Part shown: one piece after another, positions 54,127-63,948 of the stretch
How positions within the stretch are numbered: the stretch's first letter is position 1
How the letters are laid out: each line of letters starts with the position of its first letter
NCBI RefSeq assembly: GCF_004346165.1
Contig: NZ_SLZZ01000004.1
Span: 62,001 to 126,000, forward strand
DNA from: Muricomes intestini
Lineage (GTDB): Bacteria; Bacillota; Clostridia; Lachnospirales; Lachnospiraceae
Length of the DNA stretch: 64,000 nt
Direction of reading: 5' to 3'
Position numbers and translations under genes: made by a program
The notes under the pieces: model-generated
What the model was told of the DNA's origin: nothing
Seen by the model: only the letters and a program-made list of their open reading frames with translations
Database searches by the model: none

Positions 54127-55215
54127 ATGGACACAGGTAAATTGAACAGAATACTGGAAGCGATGAAGGAGCAGGACATGCCGCAGATGATTATTGCGGA
54201 TCCTTTGACTATTTTTTGGCTGACAGGAAAGATGATTATTCCGGGAGAGAGACTGCTGGCGCTCTATTTGAATGTGAATGGGAGCCATAAGCTGATGATT
54301 AATGAGTTATTCCCACAGGAGAAGGATCTTGGAGTGGAACTGGTATATTATAATGATATACAGGATGGCGTTGAGATTCTTTCAAAATTTGTGGAAAAAG
54401 ATAAACCTATCGGTATCGACAAAATATGGCCGGCTAGATTTTTGCTTAGACTGCAGGAATTGGGCGCCGGAAGCAAATTCTTAAATGGCTCTATGATTAT
54501 TGACTACATCAGAATGATTAAGGATGAGAAAGAACAGGCGCTGATGAGAGAATCTTCCAGGCTGAATGATATCGCAGTAGAAAGACTGATTCCTTGGGTA
54601 GGAAAGGGCCTCACCGAAAAAGAGTTGAATGCAAAGATCCGTGAGATTTATAAAGAGCTCGGGTGTGAGGATGTATCTTTCGATCCAATTACAGCTTATG
54701 CTAAGGGTGCAGCAGATCCTCACCATGTAACAGATGATTCCAAAGGTAAACGTGGAGACTGTGTAATCCTTGATATCGGAGGATTTAAAGATCACTATGC
54801 ATCAGATTTGACCAGAACCGTATTTATCGGGGAAGTATCTGACAGGGCAAGGGAAATCTATGACATTGTTGTAGAGGCAAACAGAAGGGGCATAGCCGCC
54901 GCAAAGCCTGGCAACAGGATGTGTGACGTTGATGCTGCGGCACGTGACTACATCACAGAAAAGGGATTTGGGGAGTACTTTACCCACAGGACAGGGCACT
55001 CAATCGGACTGGAGGATCATGAGTTTGGAGATGTATCTTCTGTAAACACGGATATCATTAAACCGGGACAGTGTTTCTCCGTAGAGCCGGGAATTTACCT
55101 TGCTGACGAGGGAATCGGTGTTCGTATTGAAGATCTTGTACTTATAACAGAAGATGGATGCGAAGTTCTAAACCACTTTACCAAAGATTTGATTATTGTG
55201 CCGGAAGAGGCTTAA
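54127..55215 (+). CDS. Xaa-Pro aminopeptidase-like M24 peptidase
   Basis: 362 residues from ATG 54127 with AAAGGAGG upstream. N-terminal creatinase-like domain (1 to about 125), then the pita-bread M24 domain. Metal ligands are visible in order: Asp in VILDIGGFKDHYASDLTRT (two Asp), His in HRTGHSIGLEDHEFG, Glu in FSVEPGIYL and Glu in GVRIEDLVLIT. It removes N-terminal residues before proline or acts on short peptides in the cytoplasm. Single-gene unit with own promoter and terminator. Confidence 0.9.
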   Translation: MDTGKLNRILEAMKEQDMPQMIIADPLTIFWLTGKMIIPGERLLALYLNVNGSHKLMINELFPQEKDLGVELVYYNDIQDGVEILSKFVEKDKPIGIDKIWPARFLLRLQELGAGSKFLNGSMIIDYIRMIKDEKEQALMRESSRLNDIAVERLIPWVGKGLTEKELNAKIREIYKELGCEDVSFDPITAYAKGAADPHHVTDDSKGKRGDCVILDIGGFKDHYASDLTRTVFIGEVSDRAREIYDIVVEANRRGIAAAKPGNRMCDVDAAARDYITEKGFGEYFTHRTGHSIGLEDHEFGDVSSVNTDIIKPGQCFSVEPGIYLADEGIGVRIEDLVLITEDGCEVLNHFTKDLIIVPEEA

Positions 55216-55234
55216 TTATTTGTACACATAAAAA

Positions 55235-55270
55235 GGGCAGGAGTTTACGGTATGATCAACTCCTGCCCTG
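55235..55270. terminator. Bidirectional terminator between M24 peptidase and prs genes
   Basis: GGGCAGGAGTT and AACTCCTGCCC form a perfect 11-bp stem with A-run on the left and ATTTTG on the right, serving the two converging genes. Confidence 0.85.
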
Positions 55271-55296
55271 ATTTTGTCAAAAGGATTAGTCCCCTT

Positions 55297-56481
55297 TTAT
55301 ATTTTGGCTCCGTTTTTATATTTATGCAGTACATTTTGGATACGTTCACTTGGACTAAGCAGTGTGCTGATTGAACCATCATGGTTCAGCGTGTCAATTA
55401 GAAGAGCGATGTATTTGCTCATATCACAACTGATATAGTATGGTCTGGAGAGGAGTGACGGTGACTGATAGATTAAATTTGTCGCAAGTACCCCTGTAAT
55501 AATTCCATCTTCATAAGCCTTATCAAACTTGTCCAATCCGTTTGTAAATAATCCAAAAGTCGCAGCGGCAAAAATCCTCTTTGCCTTACGGCGCTTTAGT
55601 TCGGTGGCCACCTCGATTATACTGTCTCCTGAGGAAATCATATCGTCAATAATAATGACATCCTTACCCTCTACAGGGCTTCCGAGAAATTCATGGGCAA
55701 CAATGGGGTTGCGTCCGTTTACAATTCTGGTGTAATCCCGGCGTTTGTAGAACATGCCCATATCAAGACCAAGAACATTGGCAAGGTAAATTGCCCTGTT
55801 CGTACCGCCCTCATCGGGGCTGATGACCATCATGTGCTCACAGTCCAGCTGCAAGTCCTTTACGTGGCGGAGCAATCCTTTAATAAACTGGTATGTGGAC
55901 GGAACCGTCTCAAAGCCGTTGAGAGGAATTGCGTTCTGCACCCTAGGATCATGTGCGTCAAAGGTAATAATGTTATCCGCACCCATGCGTACCAGCTCCT
56001 GAAGGGCAAGGGCACAGTCCAGAGATTCTCTGCCGTTTCTCTTGTGCTGGCGGCTTTCATACAGGAAAGGCATGATGACGTTGATTCGGCGGCACTTTCC
56101 ACCTATAGCGGCAATCACGCGTTTTAGATTCTGAAAGTGGTCATCCGGGGACATATGGTTTACATTGCCGGTCAGGGAATAGGAGACCTTATAGTTGCAT
56201 ACATCAACCATAAGGTAGATATCTTTCCCCCGTACAGACTCATTGATAATACCTTTTGCTTCCCCCGAGCCAAATCTTGGAACTTTGGCATCTATAATAT
56301 AAGTATCTCTCTCATAACCGGAGAATGCTACATCATCTTTGTGTTCATGTGCACTTTCTTTTCTCCACTTTACCAGGTAGTCATTGACCTTGCTGCCAAG
56401 CTCCTCACAGCCAACAACTGGGATGAGGCCTAAAGCGCCTACCGGAATATTTTCTAGAGTTCTTTCTGTGCGGTGTAACAT
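55297..56481 (-). CDS. prs: Ribose-phosphate diphosphokinase
   Basis: 394 residues, longer than the usual 310-320, with extra sequence at the N-terminus and around 65-90. Makes PRPP from ribose 5-phosphate and ATP. Visible motifs: NVIMPFLYESRQHKRNGRESLDCALALQEL (catalytic flexible-loop region), FDAHDPRVQNA (Mg His/Asp), SPDEGGTNRA, and the PRPP-binding loop VIIIDDMISSGDSI. GGGAGG precedes ATG. Its start overlaps the end of the dnaI-like gene by 28 bp, so it is co-transcribed with primosome genes. Confidence 0.9.
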   Translation of the reverse strand: MLHRTERTLENIPVGALGLIPVVGCEELGSKVNDYLVKWRKESAHEHKDDVAFSGYERDTYIIDAKVPRFGSGEAKGIINESVRGKDIYLMVDVCNYKVSYSLTGNVNHMSPDDHFQNLKRVIAAIGGKCRRINVIMPFLYESRQHKRNGRESLDCALALQELVRMGADNIITFDAHDPRVQNAIPLNGFETVPSTYQFIKGLLRHVKDLQLDCEHMMVISPDEGGTNRAIYLANVLGLDMGMFYKRRDYTRIVNGRNPIVAHEFLGSPVEGKDVIIIDDMISSGDSIIEVATELKRRKAKRIFAAATFGLFTNGLDKFDKAYEDGIITGVLATNLIYQSPSLLSRPYYISCDMSKYIALLIDTLNHDGSISTLLSPSERIQNVLHKYKNGAKI

Positions 56482-57479
56482 GATTGTTCCTCCCTGTTTT
56501 TTAATTTCTTTTTAATTCTTATATCATCGCCAATCAGCCTCAGCATGGTGTAATTACTTGTTATTCTGGAAAATGTACGTTCTGTATATAAGTCTGCAAG
56601 AGTATCCAGTGAAAGATTGGTCGATATAATGGTAGATTTGCGGCTGAGAAGCCTCTCATTAATGCAGGTAAAAAACTGTGATGCAATGAATGAATTGGTA
56701 AATTCCGTTCCCAGATCGTCTATAATCAGCAAATCACAGTCGAAAATATATTCATACATATTCTGCGCATCAACATCATTTTTGTCAAAGGTACTTTTTG
56801 CCAAAATAGAAAAAAATTTTGAAGCCGAGAAATAAAGGACAGAAAATTCCATGTCCATCAGTTCCTTTGCGATGCAATTAGACAGAAAAGTTTTCCCGAC
56901 ACCCACATCTCCGTACAAAAACAGATTCTGAAAGTCGGCTTTAAAGGCATCAACGAAATTGTGGCAGACCAGGAGGGCATCTTGTATTACCTGCAAGGAG
57001 GAGCGCCCCGTCCTGCTGTCAACATAATTGGCGGAATAATAGTCAAGAGAAAAAGTGTCAAAGTTCTCCTGCCTGAGAACACCCTTTAGATTAGACTGCT
57101 CGTAAAGAAGGCCAATGACTGACTTCTTAAAACAATGGCACTTTTGATTACCGATATAGCCGGTATCATGGCAGTCTTTACATTCGTAGACGGGTTCAAG
57201 ATAATCTCCAGGGAATCCACCTAAATCAAGCAGCTCCTGTTTGCTGTTTCTTAAAGTTGCCAGTTCCTCTTTCAGAGAATCTATGGCTCTCTCATCTCCG
57301 CCCAGCAGTTTTTTCCCATACTGAACGGAGAGAACAGATATAGAATTGTCTAAAGCTTTAAATTCTGGCAGCTTCCTGCAGACTTCTTCATAGCGGCTTT
57401 GCAAGATATCACGGCTATGGAGCTGTTTTTGCTCGTAACCGCGCATAATAGTCTGATATTGTGATGTTTTAAGTCCCAC
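56454..57479 (-). CDS. DnaC/DnaI-like helicase loader ATPase
   Basis: 341 residues. Residues 1-120 form a coiled, Cys-containing N-terminal part with a zinc-finger-like CKDCHDTGYIGNQKCHC. The AAA+ domain has Walker A GDVGVGKTFLSNCIA and Walker B LLIIDDLGTEF, with the arginine-bearing TERTFSRITSNY sensor region near the end. It loads the replicative helicase with DnaD during initiation and restart. It follows dnaD by 13 bp, a common Clostridia pair. Confidence 0.88.
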   Translation of the reverse strand: MGLKTSQYQTIMRGYEQKQLHSRDILQSRYEEVCRKLPEFKALDNSISVLSVQYGKKLLGGDERAIDSLKEELATLRNSKQELLDLGGFPGDYLEPVYECKDCHDTGYIGNQKCHCFKKSVIGLLYEQSNLKGVLRQENFDTFSLDYYSANYVDSRTGRSSLQVIQDALLVCHNFVDAFKADFQNLFLYGDVGVGKTFLSNCIAKELMDMEFSVLYFSASKFFSILAKSTFDKNDVDAQNMYEYIFDCDLLIIDDLGTEFTNSFIASQFFTCINERLLSRKSTIISTNLSLDTLADLYTERTFSRITSNYTMLRLIGDDIRIKKKLKNREEQSCYTAQKEL

Positions 57480-57492
57480 AGCTGTGCTCCTT

Positions 57493-58572
57493 TTAATTAC
57501 TGTTTAATAGTTGCTCTTCCAGAGACTCCATATCGTAGGCTCGTCTCTCAAAATTATTGAGATTCTTTGTGGCGGGCTTCTGTTTGCCGCCGGCAGCTTT
57601 CTGGGATGACTTTTCCTTTTGGAAAGCCGCATCTAGGGCGGCAATATCCTGCAAATGGTGCACCTGGCTCACACTCCACTTTGTAAGGATAGTGTCTGCA
57701 TATTCAAAACTGGGCTGATGTGTGGCTGTAATAGTGCGCCTGCATGCTTCCTGTATGATATCCAGAGAAAACCCAAGTTCTTCTGTCCACTTTTTAATAA
57801 AGTCAAGCTCGGCGGCTGCGGGTCCTCTGTTCTTGATACCGAAGGCATTCAGAACTGTGTAGCAGTTTTTATTATATGCCAAAGAGGACTGACGGGCCTG
57901 TTCTACAGAGGTAATGTTGCTGTCGGACCAGGACAGAGCAACCTTCTGGATATAATGGATACTTTTGTGTCCGTTCTCCACACAGGATTCTATCAGATAT
58001 TCTATTAAATCTGCTGACATTTTGAGGCCCTGATAAAAATATGTAATAATGTCCACATCTGTCCGGGACAATGTCTTCCCCAGATACTGCTCCGCGATAA
58101 ACAGAAGAGATTTGAGCTCCTTCTGAGCTTTGTAAGAAGTCAACGGTATAGTAGTGCGATGATCCACAGCCGGCATAACCGGGGATGCCAAATCTTTTTG
58201 AGGAACATCTGCCGCAGATCCGGGAGGCGGTGTGGCCTTTGGAATTGTCCCTTTCGTTGTGGCGATGGAAGCTGCCCTTTCCAGCTCAATCCCGGTAATC
58301 CTTCCTTCCTCGTCTTTATCCAGAGTTAAAAGTCCCTCAGATTCCCAGTATCTGAAGGCTCTTGAGATATCCTTTTCCGTGTTGTTCAGGCAGTCGGCGA
58401 TCATCGGAATCGTCAGGGATGAACAAGGATCATCCAAATGCCTCAGAAGGAACAGGTATACTTTTACAAACTCACCATTTGCCTGTATCATATAATTGTC
58501 AATGAAGTCATTGGCGACTAATGTGGCATTTGTCTGAAACTTATTTTTTAATGTTAGTGTTTTCATAATCAT
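57493..58572 (-). CDS. DnaD-family replication initiation/primosome protein
   Basis: 359 residues. The N-terminal winged-helix DnaD domain (DFIDNYMIQANGEFVKVYLFLLRHLDD...LTIPMIADCLNNTEKDISRAFRYWESEGLL) and a DnaB2-type C-terminal domain (ISYxYQG-like ITYFYQGLKMSADLIEYLIESCVENG, then a second copy near 230-310). It remodels DNA and recruits helicase loader. Upstream lies a -10 TATAAT (58607-58602, minus) and a run of DnaA-box-like sites. Confidence 0.87.
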   Translation of the reverse strand: MIMKTLTLKNKFQTNATLVANDFIDNYMIQANGEFVKVYLFLLRHLDDPCSSLTIPMIADCLNNTEKDISRAFRYWESEGLLTLDKDEEGRITGIELERAASIATTKGTIPKATPPPGSAADVPQKDLASPVMPAVDHRTTIPLTSYKAQKELKSLLFIAEQYLGKTLSRTDVDIITYFYQGLKMSADLIEYLIESCVENGHKSIHYIQKVALSWSDSNITSVEQARQSSLAYNKNCYTVLNAFGIKNRGPAAAELDFIKKWTEELGFSLDIIQEACRRTITATHQPSFEYADTILTKWSVSQVHHLQDIAALDAAFQKEKSSQKAAGGKQKPATKNLNNFERRAYDMESLEEQLLNSN

Positions 58573-58660
58573 GCTTTTCCACCCTTCCCATATGTAAAGG
58601 TATTATAGCATCTTATTGCCCAGGTAAAAAGGCCTTTTTGGCAGGTAAAACAAGGTTTTT

Positions 58661-58692
58661 TGTAGATAACTGTGTGTGGAAAATGTGGATAA
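58661..58692. promoter_or_regulatory. Cluster of three DnaA-box-like nonamers
   Basis: TGTAGATAA (58661-58669), TGTGGAAAA (58675-58683) and TGTGGATAA (58684-58692) all point the same way. The last is the reverse complement of the perfect box TTATCCACA; the other two each differ at one base. They lie between murC and the promoter of dnaD-dnaI-prs. Confidence 0.65.
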
Positions 58693-58695
58693 GTT

Positions 58696-60072
58696 CTATT
58701 TTAAAAGCTCTTCCCCAATGTTTACAACATTTCCGGCCCCCATAGTTATCAACAAATCACCTGGCTTGCAGTTTTTTTTGAGGAAATTCTCAATTTTCTC
58801 AAAGCTGGAAAAATAATGTGAGTCTGTCCCTACTTTCTGAATTTCTTCTGCCAAATCTTTTGAAGAAATCCCCAGTGTATCTGTCTCCCTTGCTGCATAA
58901 ATATCAGCAAGGACAACATGGTCTGCATGGGAGAGCGATTCAGCAAATTCATGGAAGAATGCCTTTGTCCTGGTATAGGTATGAGGCTGGAAAACACACC
59001 ACAGCTTGTTGTGCGGATAATGCTGTGCCGCCTTTAGTGTGGCTGCAATCTCCGTCGGGTGATGTGCATAATCATCTACAATAGCGGTGCCGTTTAATGT
59101 ACCTTTATATTCGAAACGGCGGTCTGTCCCCGAGAAAGAAACCAGCCCTTTCAAAATTGTATCCATAGGAATACTTAAAAGCTCTGCTACAGCGATTGAA
59201 GCAAGAGCGTTTGATACATTGTGATCGCCGGTAACAGAGAGAACCACATGTTCGCCCTCTTTACCTCTCCGGATCAAATCGAAGGAAACTCTGCCTTTAT
59301 CATCATAACTGATATTTTGTGCTCTGTAATCGGCCAAGGAAGATTTCCCATAGGTAATGACACCGCACTTAAGTCCCTGGCAGATTTCTCGATAGTTCTG
59401 AATATCTGCGTTTATGACAAGAGTGCCGTCGGAGGGGAGCAGCGATGCAAACTGGTGGAAAGACTGGCGGATGTCTTCTAAATCCTTAAAGAAATCTAGA
59501 TGGTCTTCCTCTATATTGAGTATGATACTGATTTTCGGGTTAAAACTTAGAAAACTGTTTGTATATTCGCAGGCTTCTGTAATAAAGGTTCCAGAATTTC
59601 CCACATGTATATTGCCCCCAATAGCCTGCAGGATGCCGCCGACAGATATGGTGGGATCAAGGTCTCCCTCCAGAAGAATGTGAGAAATCATGGAGGTGGT
59701 AGTTGTCTTGCCGTGTGTGCCTGACACTGCAATGGGAGTATCGTAATTCTTCATGAGCTGTCCAAGAAGCTCAGCCCGTGTGAGCATAGGAATCTTTCGG
59801 GCAACGGCTTCAATCAGTTCAGGATTATCCCTGCTGATTGCCGCTGTATATACTACACAACGAATACCATCTATAATATTGGAAGCCTTCTGTCCGTAGA
59901 AAATCTGCGCCCCCTTACGCTCAAGCTGACAGGTGAGCGGAGATTTTCTAGAGTCAGAGCCGGAGACCGTGAAGCCTTCTTCAAGCAGGATTTCTGCAAG
60001 TCCGCTCATACTGATGCCCCCAATGCCTATAAAATGAATATGGATTGGTTTTTCAAAATTAATTTTATACAT
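58696..60072 (-). CDS. murC: UDP-N-acetylmuramate--L-alanine ligase
   Basis: 458 residues from ATG 60072, where AGGAAGGAA sits upstream; 12 more codons are open before it but lack a good site. It adds the first amino acid (L-Ala) to UDP-MurNAc. IHFIGIGGISMSGLAEILL binds UDP, VSGTHGKTTTTSMISHIL is the ATP P-loop, ILNIEEDHLDFF the Mg/carbamyl-Lys region, and DDYAHHPTEIAATLKAA the C-terminal domain motif. Transcribed alone, divergent from glgC. Confidence 0.97.
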   Translation of the reverse strand: MYKINFEKPIHIHFIGIGGISMSGLAEILLEEGFTVSGSDSRKSPLTCQLERKGAQIFYGQKASNIIDGIRCVVYTAAISRDNPELIEAVARKIPMLTRAELLGQLMKNYDTPIAVSGTHGKTTTTSMISHILLEGDLDPTISVGGILQAIGGNIHVGNSGTFITEACEYTNSFLSFNPKISIILNIEEDHLDFFKDLEDIRQSFHQFASLLPSDGTLVINADIQNYREICQGLKCGVITYGKSSLADYRAQNISYDDKGRVSFDLIRRGKEGEHVVLSVTGDHNVSNALASIAVAELLSIPMDTILKGLVSFSGTDRRFEYKGTLNGTAIVDDYAHHPTEIAATLKAAQHYPHNKLWCVFQPHTYTRTKAFFHEFAESLSHADHVVLADIYAARETDTLGISSKDLAEEIQKVGTDSHYFSSFEKIENFLKKNCKPGDLLITMGAGNVVNIGEELLK

Positions 60073-60220
60073 AGAATTGTTCCTTCCTAAATTCAAAGCT
60101 TTTGTCATAAATTTTAACCGCTATTTATATTATACTATATATGGGGAATTTTTAAAGGAGTTCTTTTTGTGCAAAACAAATAAAAAGAGAAAATATTACG
60201 CCTATAAATTGTAAAAAACG

Positions 60221-60249
60221 TGCACAAAAGAGAAAAGGTATGTTATAAT
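60221..60249 (+). promoter_or_regulatory. Promoter of glgC-glgD
   Basis: TATAAT (60244-60249) with a weak -35 TGCACA (60221-60226) at 17 bp. The weak -35 lies in one arm of an imperfect inverted repeat (TTTTTGTGC ... GCACAAAAG) in the murC-glgC gap, which could hold a regulator. Confidence 0.55.
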
Positions 60250-60280
60250 AAATCTAACCAACTAGAAATGAGGTGACGAC

Positions 60281-61555
60281 ATGATTAAAAAAGAGATGAT
60301 TGCTATGCTGCTGGCAGGTGGACAAGGCAGCAGATTAGGAGTCCTTACCGCAAAAGTGGCCAAGCCCGCGGTCGCCTTTGGCGGAAAGTACCGCATCATT
60401 GATTTTCCACTTAGCAATTGTATTAATTCGGGAGTGGACACTGTAGGTGTACTGACGCAATACCAGCCGTTACGGTTAAATACTCATATCGGAATCGGCA
60501 TTCCGTGGGATTTGGACAGGAATGTAGGAGGTGTAACAATTTTGCCGCCGTACGAGAAAAGTGCAAGCAGCGAATGGTATACAGGTACGGCAAATGCCGT
60601 TTACCAGAATCTGAATTACATGGAAACTTATAATCCTGATTATGTGCTGATTCTTTCAGGGGATCATATTTACAAGATGGACTACGAGGTAATGTTGGAT
60701 TTCCATAAGGCAAATAAGGCGGATGTCACGATTGCAGCCATGCCGGTGCCGATGGAAGAGGCGGGTCGTTTTGGTATTGTCGTTACAGATGAGGAAAGCA
60801 GAATTAAAGAGTTTGAGGAGAAACCGGAGAATCCAAGCAGCAACTTGGCGTCTATGGGAATATACATATTTAACTGGTCTGTGCTTAAGGAGGCTCTGGT
60901 GAAGCTTTCAGAGCAGCCAAACTGTGATTTTGGAAAGCATATCATCCCATTTTGTCATGAAAATGGCAAGAGATTGTTCGCATACGAATATAACGGGTAT
61001 TGGAAAGATGTGGGGACATTAAACTCATATTGGGAAGCAAACATGGAACTGATTGATATTATTCCGGAATTCAACTTGTATGAAGAGTTCTGGAAGATTT
61101 ACACCAACAGTGCCAACATTCCTCCCCAATACATTTCAGAGCAAGCGGTCATTGACAGGTGTATTATAAGCAACGGCTCTGAAATTTACGGAGAGGTTCA
61201 TAATTCAGTGCTGGGCGGAGGTGTGATTATCGGTGAGGGAAGCATTATCAGGGATTCTATACTTATGAGAGATGTCACAATTGGGAAGAACTGTGTCATT
61301 GATAAGGCAATTATTGCTGAAGACACAGAGATTGGGGACAATGTGATAATTGGTGCCGGAGGTGAAGTTCTGAATAAGGAGAAACCTGGCGTATATGGCG
61401 GCGGGCTTGTGACCATTGGAGAGAATTCTGTTATACCGTCCGGTGTGCAGATTGGTAAGAATACTGCTATCAGTGGGGTTACATCGGCGGAGGACTATAA
61501 TAATGGAATGCTTGGAGGCGGTGAGACATTAATAAAGGCAGGTGAACGGATATGA
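60281..61555 (+). CDS. glgC: Glucose-1-phosphate adenylyltransferase
   Basis: 424 residues. Makes ADP-glucose for glycogen. The nucleotide-binding N-terminus [36 protein letters not shown] is intact; [10 protein letters not shown] carries the catalytic Asp, FEEKPENP and [15 protein letters not shown] complete the sugar site, and a left-handed beta-helix follows from about 285. AGGTGA before ATG. It overlaps glgD by 4 bp (ATGA). Confidence 0.96.
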   Translation: MIKKEMIAMLLAGGQGSRLGVLTAKVAKPAVAFGGKYRIIDFPLSNCINSGVDTVGVLTQYQPLRLNTHIGIGIPWDLDRNVGGVTILPPYEKSASSEWYTGTANAVYQNLNYMETYNPDYVLILSGDHIYKMDYEVMLDFHKANKADVTIAAMPVPMEEAGRFGIVVTDEESRIKEFEEKPENPSSNLASMGIYIFNWSVLKEALVKLSEQPNCDFGKHIIPFCHENGKRLFAYEYNGYWKDVGTLNSYWEANMELIDIIPEFNLYEEFWKIYTNSANIPPQYISEQAVIDRCIISNGSEIYGEVHNSVLGGGVIIGEGSIIRDSILMRDVTIGKNCVIDKAIIAEDTEIGDNVIIGAGGEVLNKEKPGVYGGGLVTIGENSVIPSGVQIGKNTAISGVTSAEDYNNGMLGGGETLIKAGERI

Positions 61556-62670
61556 GAGCAGTAGGGATCATTCTGGCTGGCGGAAACAGTAAGAAGATGC
61601 AGGAGTTAACATCCAGGCGTGCAACGGCGGCAATGCCCATAGCGTCTAGCTACAGGGCTATTGATTTTACGCTGAGCAACATGTCAAATTCACACATACA
61701 GAAAGTTGCTGTGCTGACACAGTACAATGCAAGATCTGTCAATGAACATCTGAATTCTTCCAAATGGTGGGACTTTGGCAGAAAACAGGGCGGGCTTTAC
61801 ATATTTACTCCCACAATCACCGCAGAGAATGGCTACTGGTACAGAGGAACGGCAGATGCTATTTACCAGAACCTTGACTTCCTGAAAAGGTGTCATGAAC
61901 CTTATGTGATTATTACATCCGGAGATGCGGTGTACAAGCTTGATTACAATAAGGTTCTGGAATATCATATTGCTAAAAAAGCAGATATAACTGTAGTGTG
62001 CAAGGATCTGGCACTGGGAGAAGATGCAACAAGATTTGGAACGGTACGGATGAATGAGTCTGCAAGGATTGAAGCCTTTGAGGAAAAACCTATGGTGGCT
62101 CATTCCCAGACGATTTCTGCAGGTATTTATGTTATTAGAAGAAGACAGTTAATAGATCTTATTGAGCACTGTGCGGAAGAGGAAAGACATGATTTTGTAA
62201 CCGATATTCTGATTCGCTATAAGAATTTGAAGAAGATATACGGTTATAAGATAAACAGCTACTGGAACAATATCACAACTGTAGATTCATATTATCAGAC
62301 AAATATGGATTTTTTGAAACCGGAAGTGCGCAGCTATTTCTTTAAGGAGCTGCCCATGGTGAAGTCCAAGGTGAGCGACCTTCCGCCGGCTAAATATAAT
62401 CCGGGGGCAGCCGTGAAGAACAGCCTTATCGGAAGCGGAAGTATTATTAACGGAACGGTGGAGAATTCCATATTGTTTAAAAAGGTGTTTGTGGGCAATA
62501 ATTGTGCCATCAGGAATTCTATTATATTGAATGATGTTTACCTCGGGGATAACACTTATATTGAGAACTGTATCATCGAGAGCCGTGACACAATAAGAGC
62601 GAACACAAGATATATGGGCGAAGATGGTGTGAAAGTGGTAGTTGAGAAAAATGAGCGGTATGCATTATAA
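61552..62670 (+). CDS. glgD: ADP-glucose pyrophosphorylase regulatory subunit GlgD
   Basis: 372 residues. Same fold as GlgC, but the nucleotide loop is changed to [32 protein letters not shown], lacking the GxGxRL pattern, and [10 protein letters not shown] replaces [10 protein letters not shown]. In Firmicutes GlgD is largely non-catalytic and tunes GlgC in a mixed tetramer. Start overlaps the glgC stop, so translation is coupled. 29 bp before spoVG. Confidence 0.94.
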   Translation: MRAVGIILAGGNSKKMQELTSRRATAAMPIASSYRAIDFTLSNMSNSHIQKVAVLTQYNARSVNEHLNSSKWWDFGRKQGGLYIFTPTITAENGYWYRGTADAIYQNLDFLKRCHEPYVIITSGDAVYKLDYNKVLEYHIAKKADITVVCKDLALGEDATRFGTVRMNESARIEAFEEKPMVAHSQTISAGIYVIRRRQLIDLIEHCAEEERHDFVTDILIRYKNLKKIYGYKINSYWNNITTVDSYYQTNMDFLKPEVRSYFFKELPMVKSKVSDLPPAKYNPGAAVKNSLIGSGSIINGTVENSILFKKVFVGNNCAIRNSIILNDVYLGDNTYIENCIIESRDTIRANTRYMGEDGVKVVVEKNERYAL

Positions 62671-62699
62671 CCTTACAAGGGAAGGGAGACTTGAACATT

Positions 62700-62987
62700 A
62701 TGCAGATTACAGACGTGCGCGTGCGCAGAGTAGCAAAGGAAGGCAAATTAAAGGCAGTTGTTTCTATCACAATTGATGATGAGTTCGTAGTTCATGACAT
62801 TAAGGTAATTGAGGGAGAGAAAGGACTGTTTATCGCAATGCCAAGCAAGAAAGCACTTGACGGTGAATACAGAGATATTGCGCATCCGATTAATTCGGGA
62901 ACCAGAGAGCGTATTCAGTCGACAATTTTAGAGAAGTATTCGGAATCAGTTGAGGAAGGACCAGAATCAATGTCTGAACAAACGTAA
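62700..62987 (+). CDS. spoVG: SpoVG RNA/DNA-binding regulator
   Basis: 95 residues from ATG 62700; a TTG at 62691 is only 2 bp from the GGAG site, too close. [39 protein letters not shown] and FIAMPSKK are highly conserved in SpoVG. In Bacillus it affects septation during sporulation, and in several Firmicutes it is a nucleic-acid-binding regulator. It is placed here after glgCD, probably in one transcript. Confidence 0.95.
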   Translation: MQITDVRVRRVAKEGKLKAVVSITIDDEFVVHDIKVIEGEKGLFIAMPSKKALDGEYRDIAHPINSGTRERIQSTILEKYSESVEEGPESMSEQT

Positions 62988-63009
62988 TTAAGTCAGTACA
63001 CTGGGCTAT

Positions 63010-63046
63010 AAAGCTGCTGCAGCTCACATGAAGCTGCAGCAGCTTC
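63010..63046 (+). terminator. Terminator after spoVG
   Basis: AAGCTGCTGCAGCT and AGCTGCAGCAGCTT form a perfect stem around a CACATGA loop, followed by CTTGCTTG. It lies between spoVG and a converging gene and may serve both. Confidence 0.75.
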
Positions 63047-63058
63047 TTGCTTGTGCAG

Positions 63059-63757
63059 TTAAAGTGAATTTTCCAGAGAGTTTATAGGTGTATCAAGGCG
63101 AAAATCCATTAGTTCATCTGTCCTCGGATGATGAAATGTCAAACGGCAGGCAAACAACTGGAGAGATCTGAAGGTTAAAGGTATACTAGCAGAGTCTGAA
63201 GGGGATAAAGCTTGAGTGCTGCCGTATTTCTTATCACCGGCAATGGGAGTCCCCAGATTCGCCATCTGTACTCGGATTTGGTGGTGCCGTCCCGTTTCTA
63301 AGATGATATCTGCCAGTGCATAGGGCGGCATGGTTTCTATAATCAAGTAGTGAAGGCGGGCTTTTTGGGCACCGGGGGTATTGCTCGAACATATGTGGGA
63401 GACATTGGCTCTTCCATCCTTTATCAGGTAATCCTCCAAATCGCCTTCCGGGGAAGCAGGAATTCCTTGAAGGAGGGCACGGTAATGCTTGCCGAAACCA
63501 TATTCTGTCAGCTGTTTATTTAGTTTTCGCGCTGCGGCAGGAGTCTTGGCAAATACAAGAAGACCTCCTACCGGCTGGTCGAGACGATGGATAACAGCCA
63601 GATAAGGCTGTCCCTTTTTAGGACTGTTTTTATTGATATGGTTCATCAGGATACTTATCATATCAGGGGTTCCCATACGTCTGCTCTGCGTAGGAATACC
63701 GGCCGGTTTATGGCACACAATAATGTCCTGGTCTTCGAATAAAATATCGGGGGTCAT
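63059..63757 (-). CDS. RluA-family rRNA/tRNA pseudouridine synthase
   Basis: 232 residues, short for RluD because no S4 domain is present. The catalytic motif is AVIHRLDQPVGGLLVFAKT (Asp of HRLD near residue 58), with DIIVCHKPAGIPTQ at the N-terminus and ILETGRHHQIRVQMANLGTPIAGDKKYG later. It isomerises uridine in RNA; the exact site cannot be told. Converges on spoVG. Confidence 0.9.
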   Translation of the reverse strand: MTPDILFEDQDIIVCHKPAGIPTQSRRMGTPDMISILMNHINKNSPKKGQPYLAVIHRLDQPVGGLLVFAKTPAAARKLNKQLTEYGFGKHYRALLQGIPASPEGDLEDYLIKDGRANVSHICSSNTPGAQKARLHYLIIETMPPYALADIILETGRHHQIRVQMANLGTPIAGDKKYGSTQALSPSDSASIPLTFRSLQLFACRLTFHHPRTDELMDFRLDTPINSLENSL

Positions 63758-63821
63758 TTTCTTTACTCCTTTAGAGGTATTTTCTTGACTTTTCAGGAAA
63801 ATCTAACTACACTGATTATCA

Positions 63822-63892
63822 TGATGTAGGGGTCCCAAAGTCATGCTTTTTCATGCAAGCATGAAACGCATGACCTTTTGACCCTGGTATCA
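63822..63892 (+). repeat. Miniature inverted-repeat element, short form, copy D
   Basis: 71 bp from TGATGTAGGGGTCCCAAAG to TGACCCTGGTATCA, flanked on both sides by TTATCA, a 6-bp likely target duplication. The best-preserved short copy. It lies between the pseudouridine synthase gene and the last gene of the window. Confidence 0.88.
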
Positions 63893-63948
63893 TTATCATA
63901 TAAAAGAAACGAGAGGTCAAGCTTTTTGGCAAGGCAGGTGGAAAGAAG

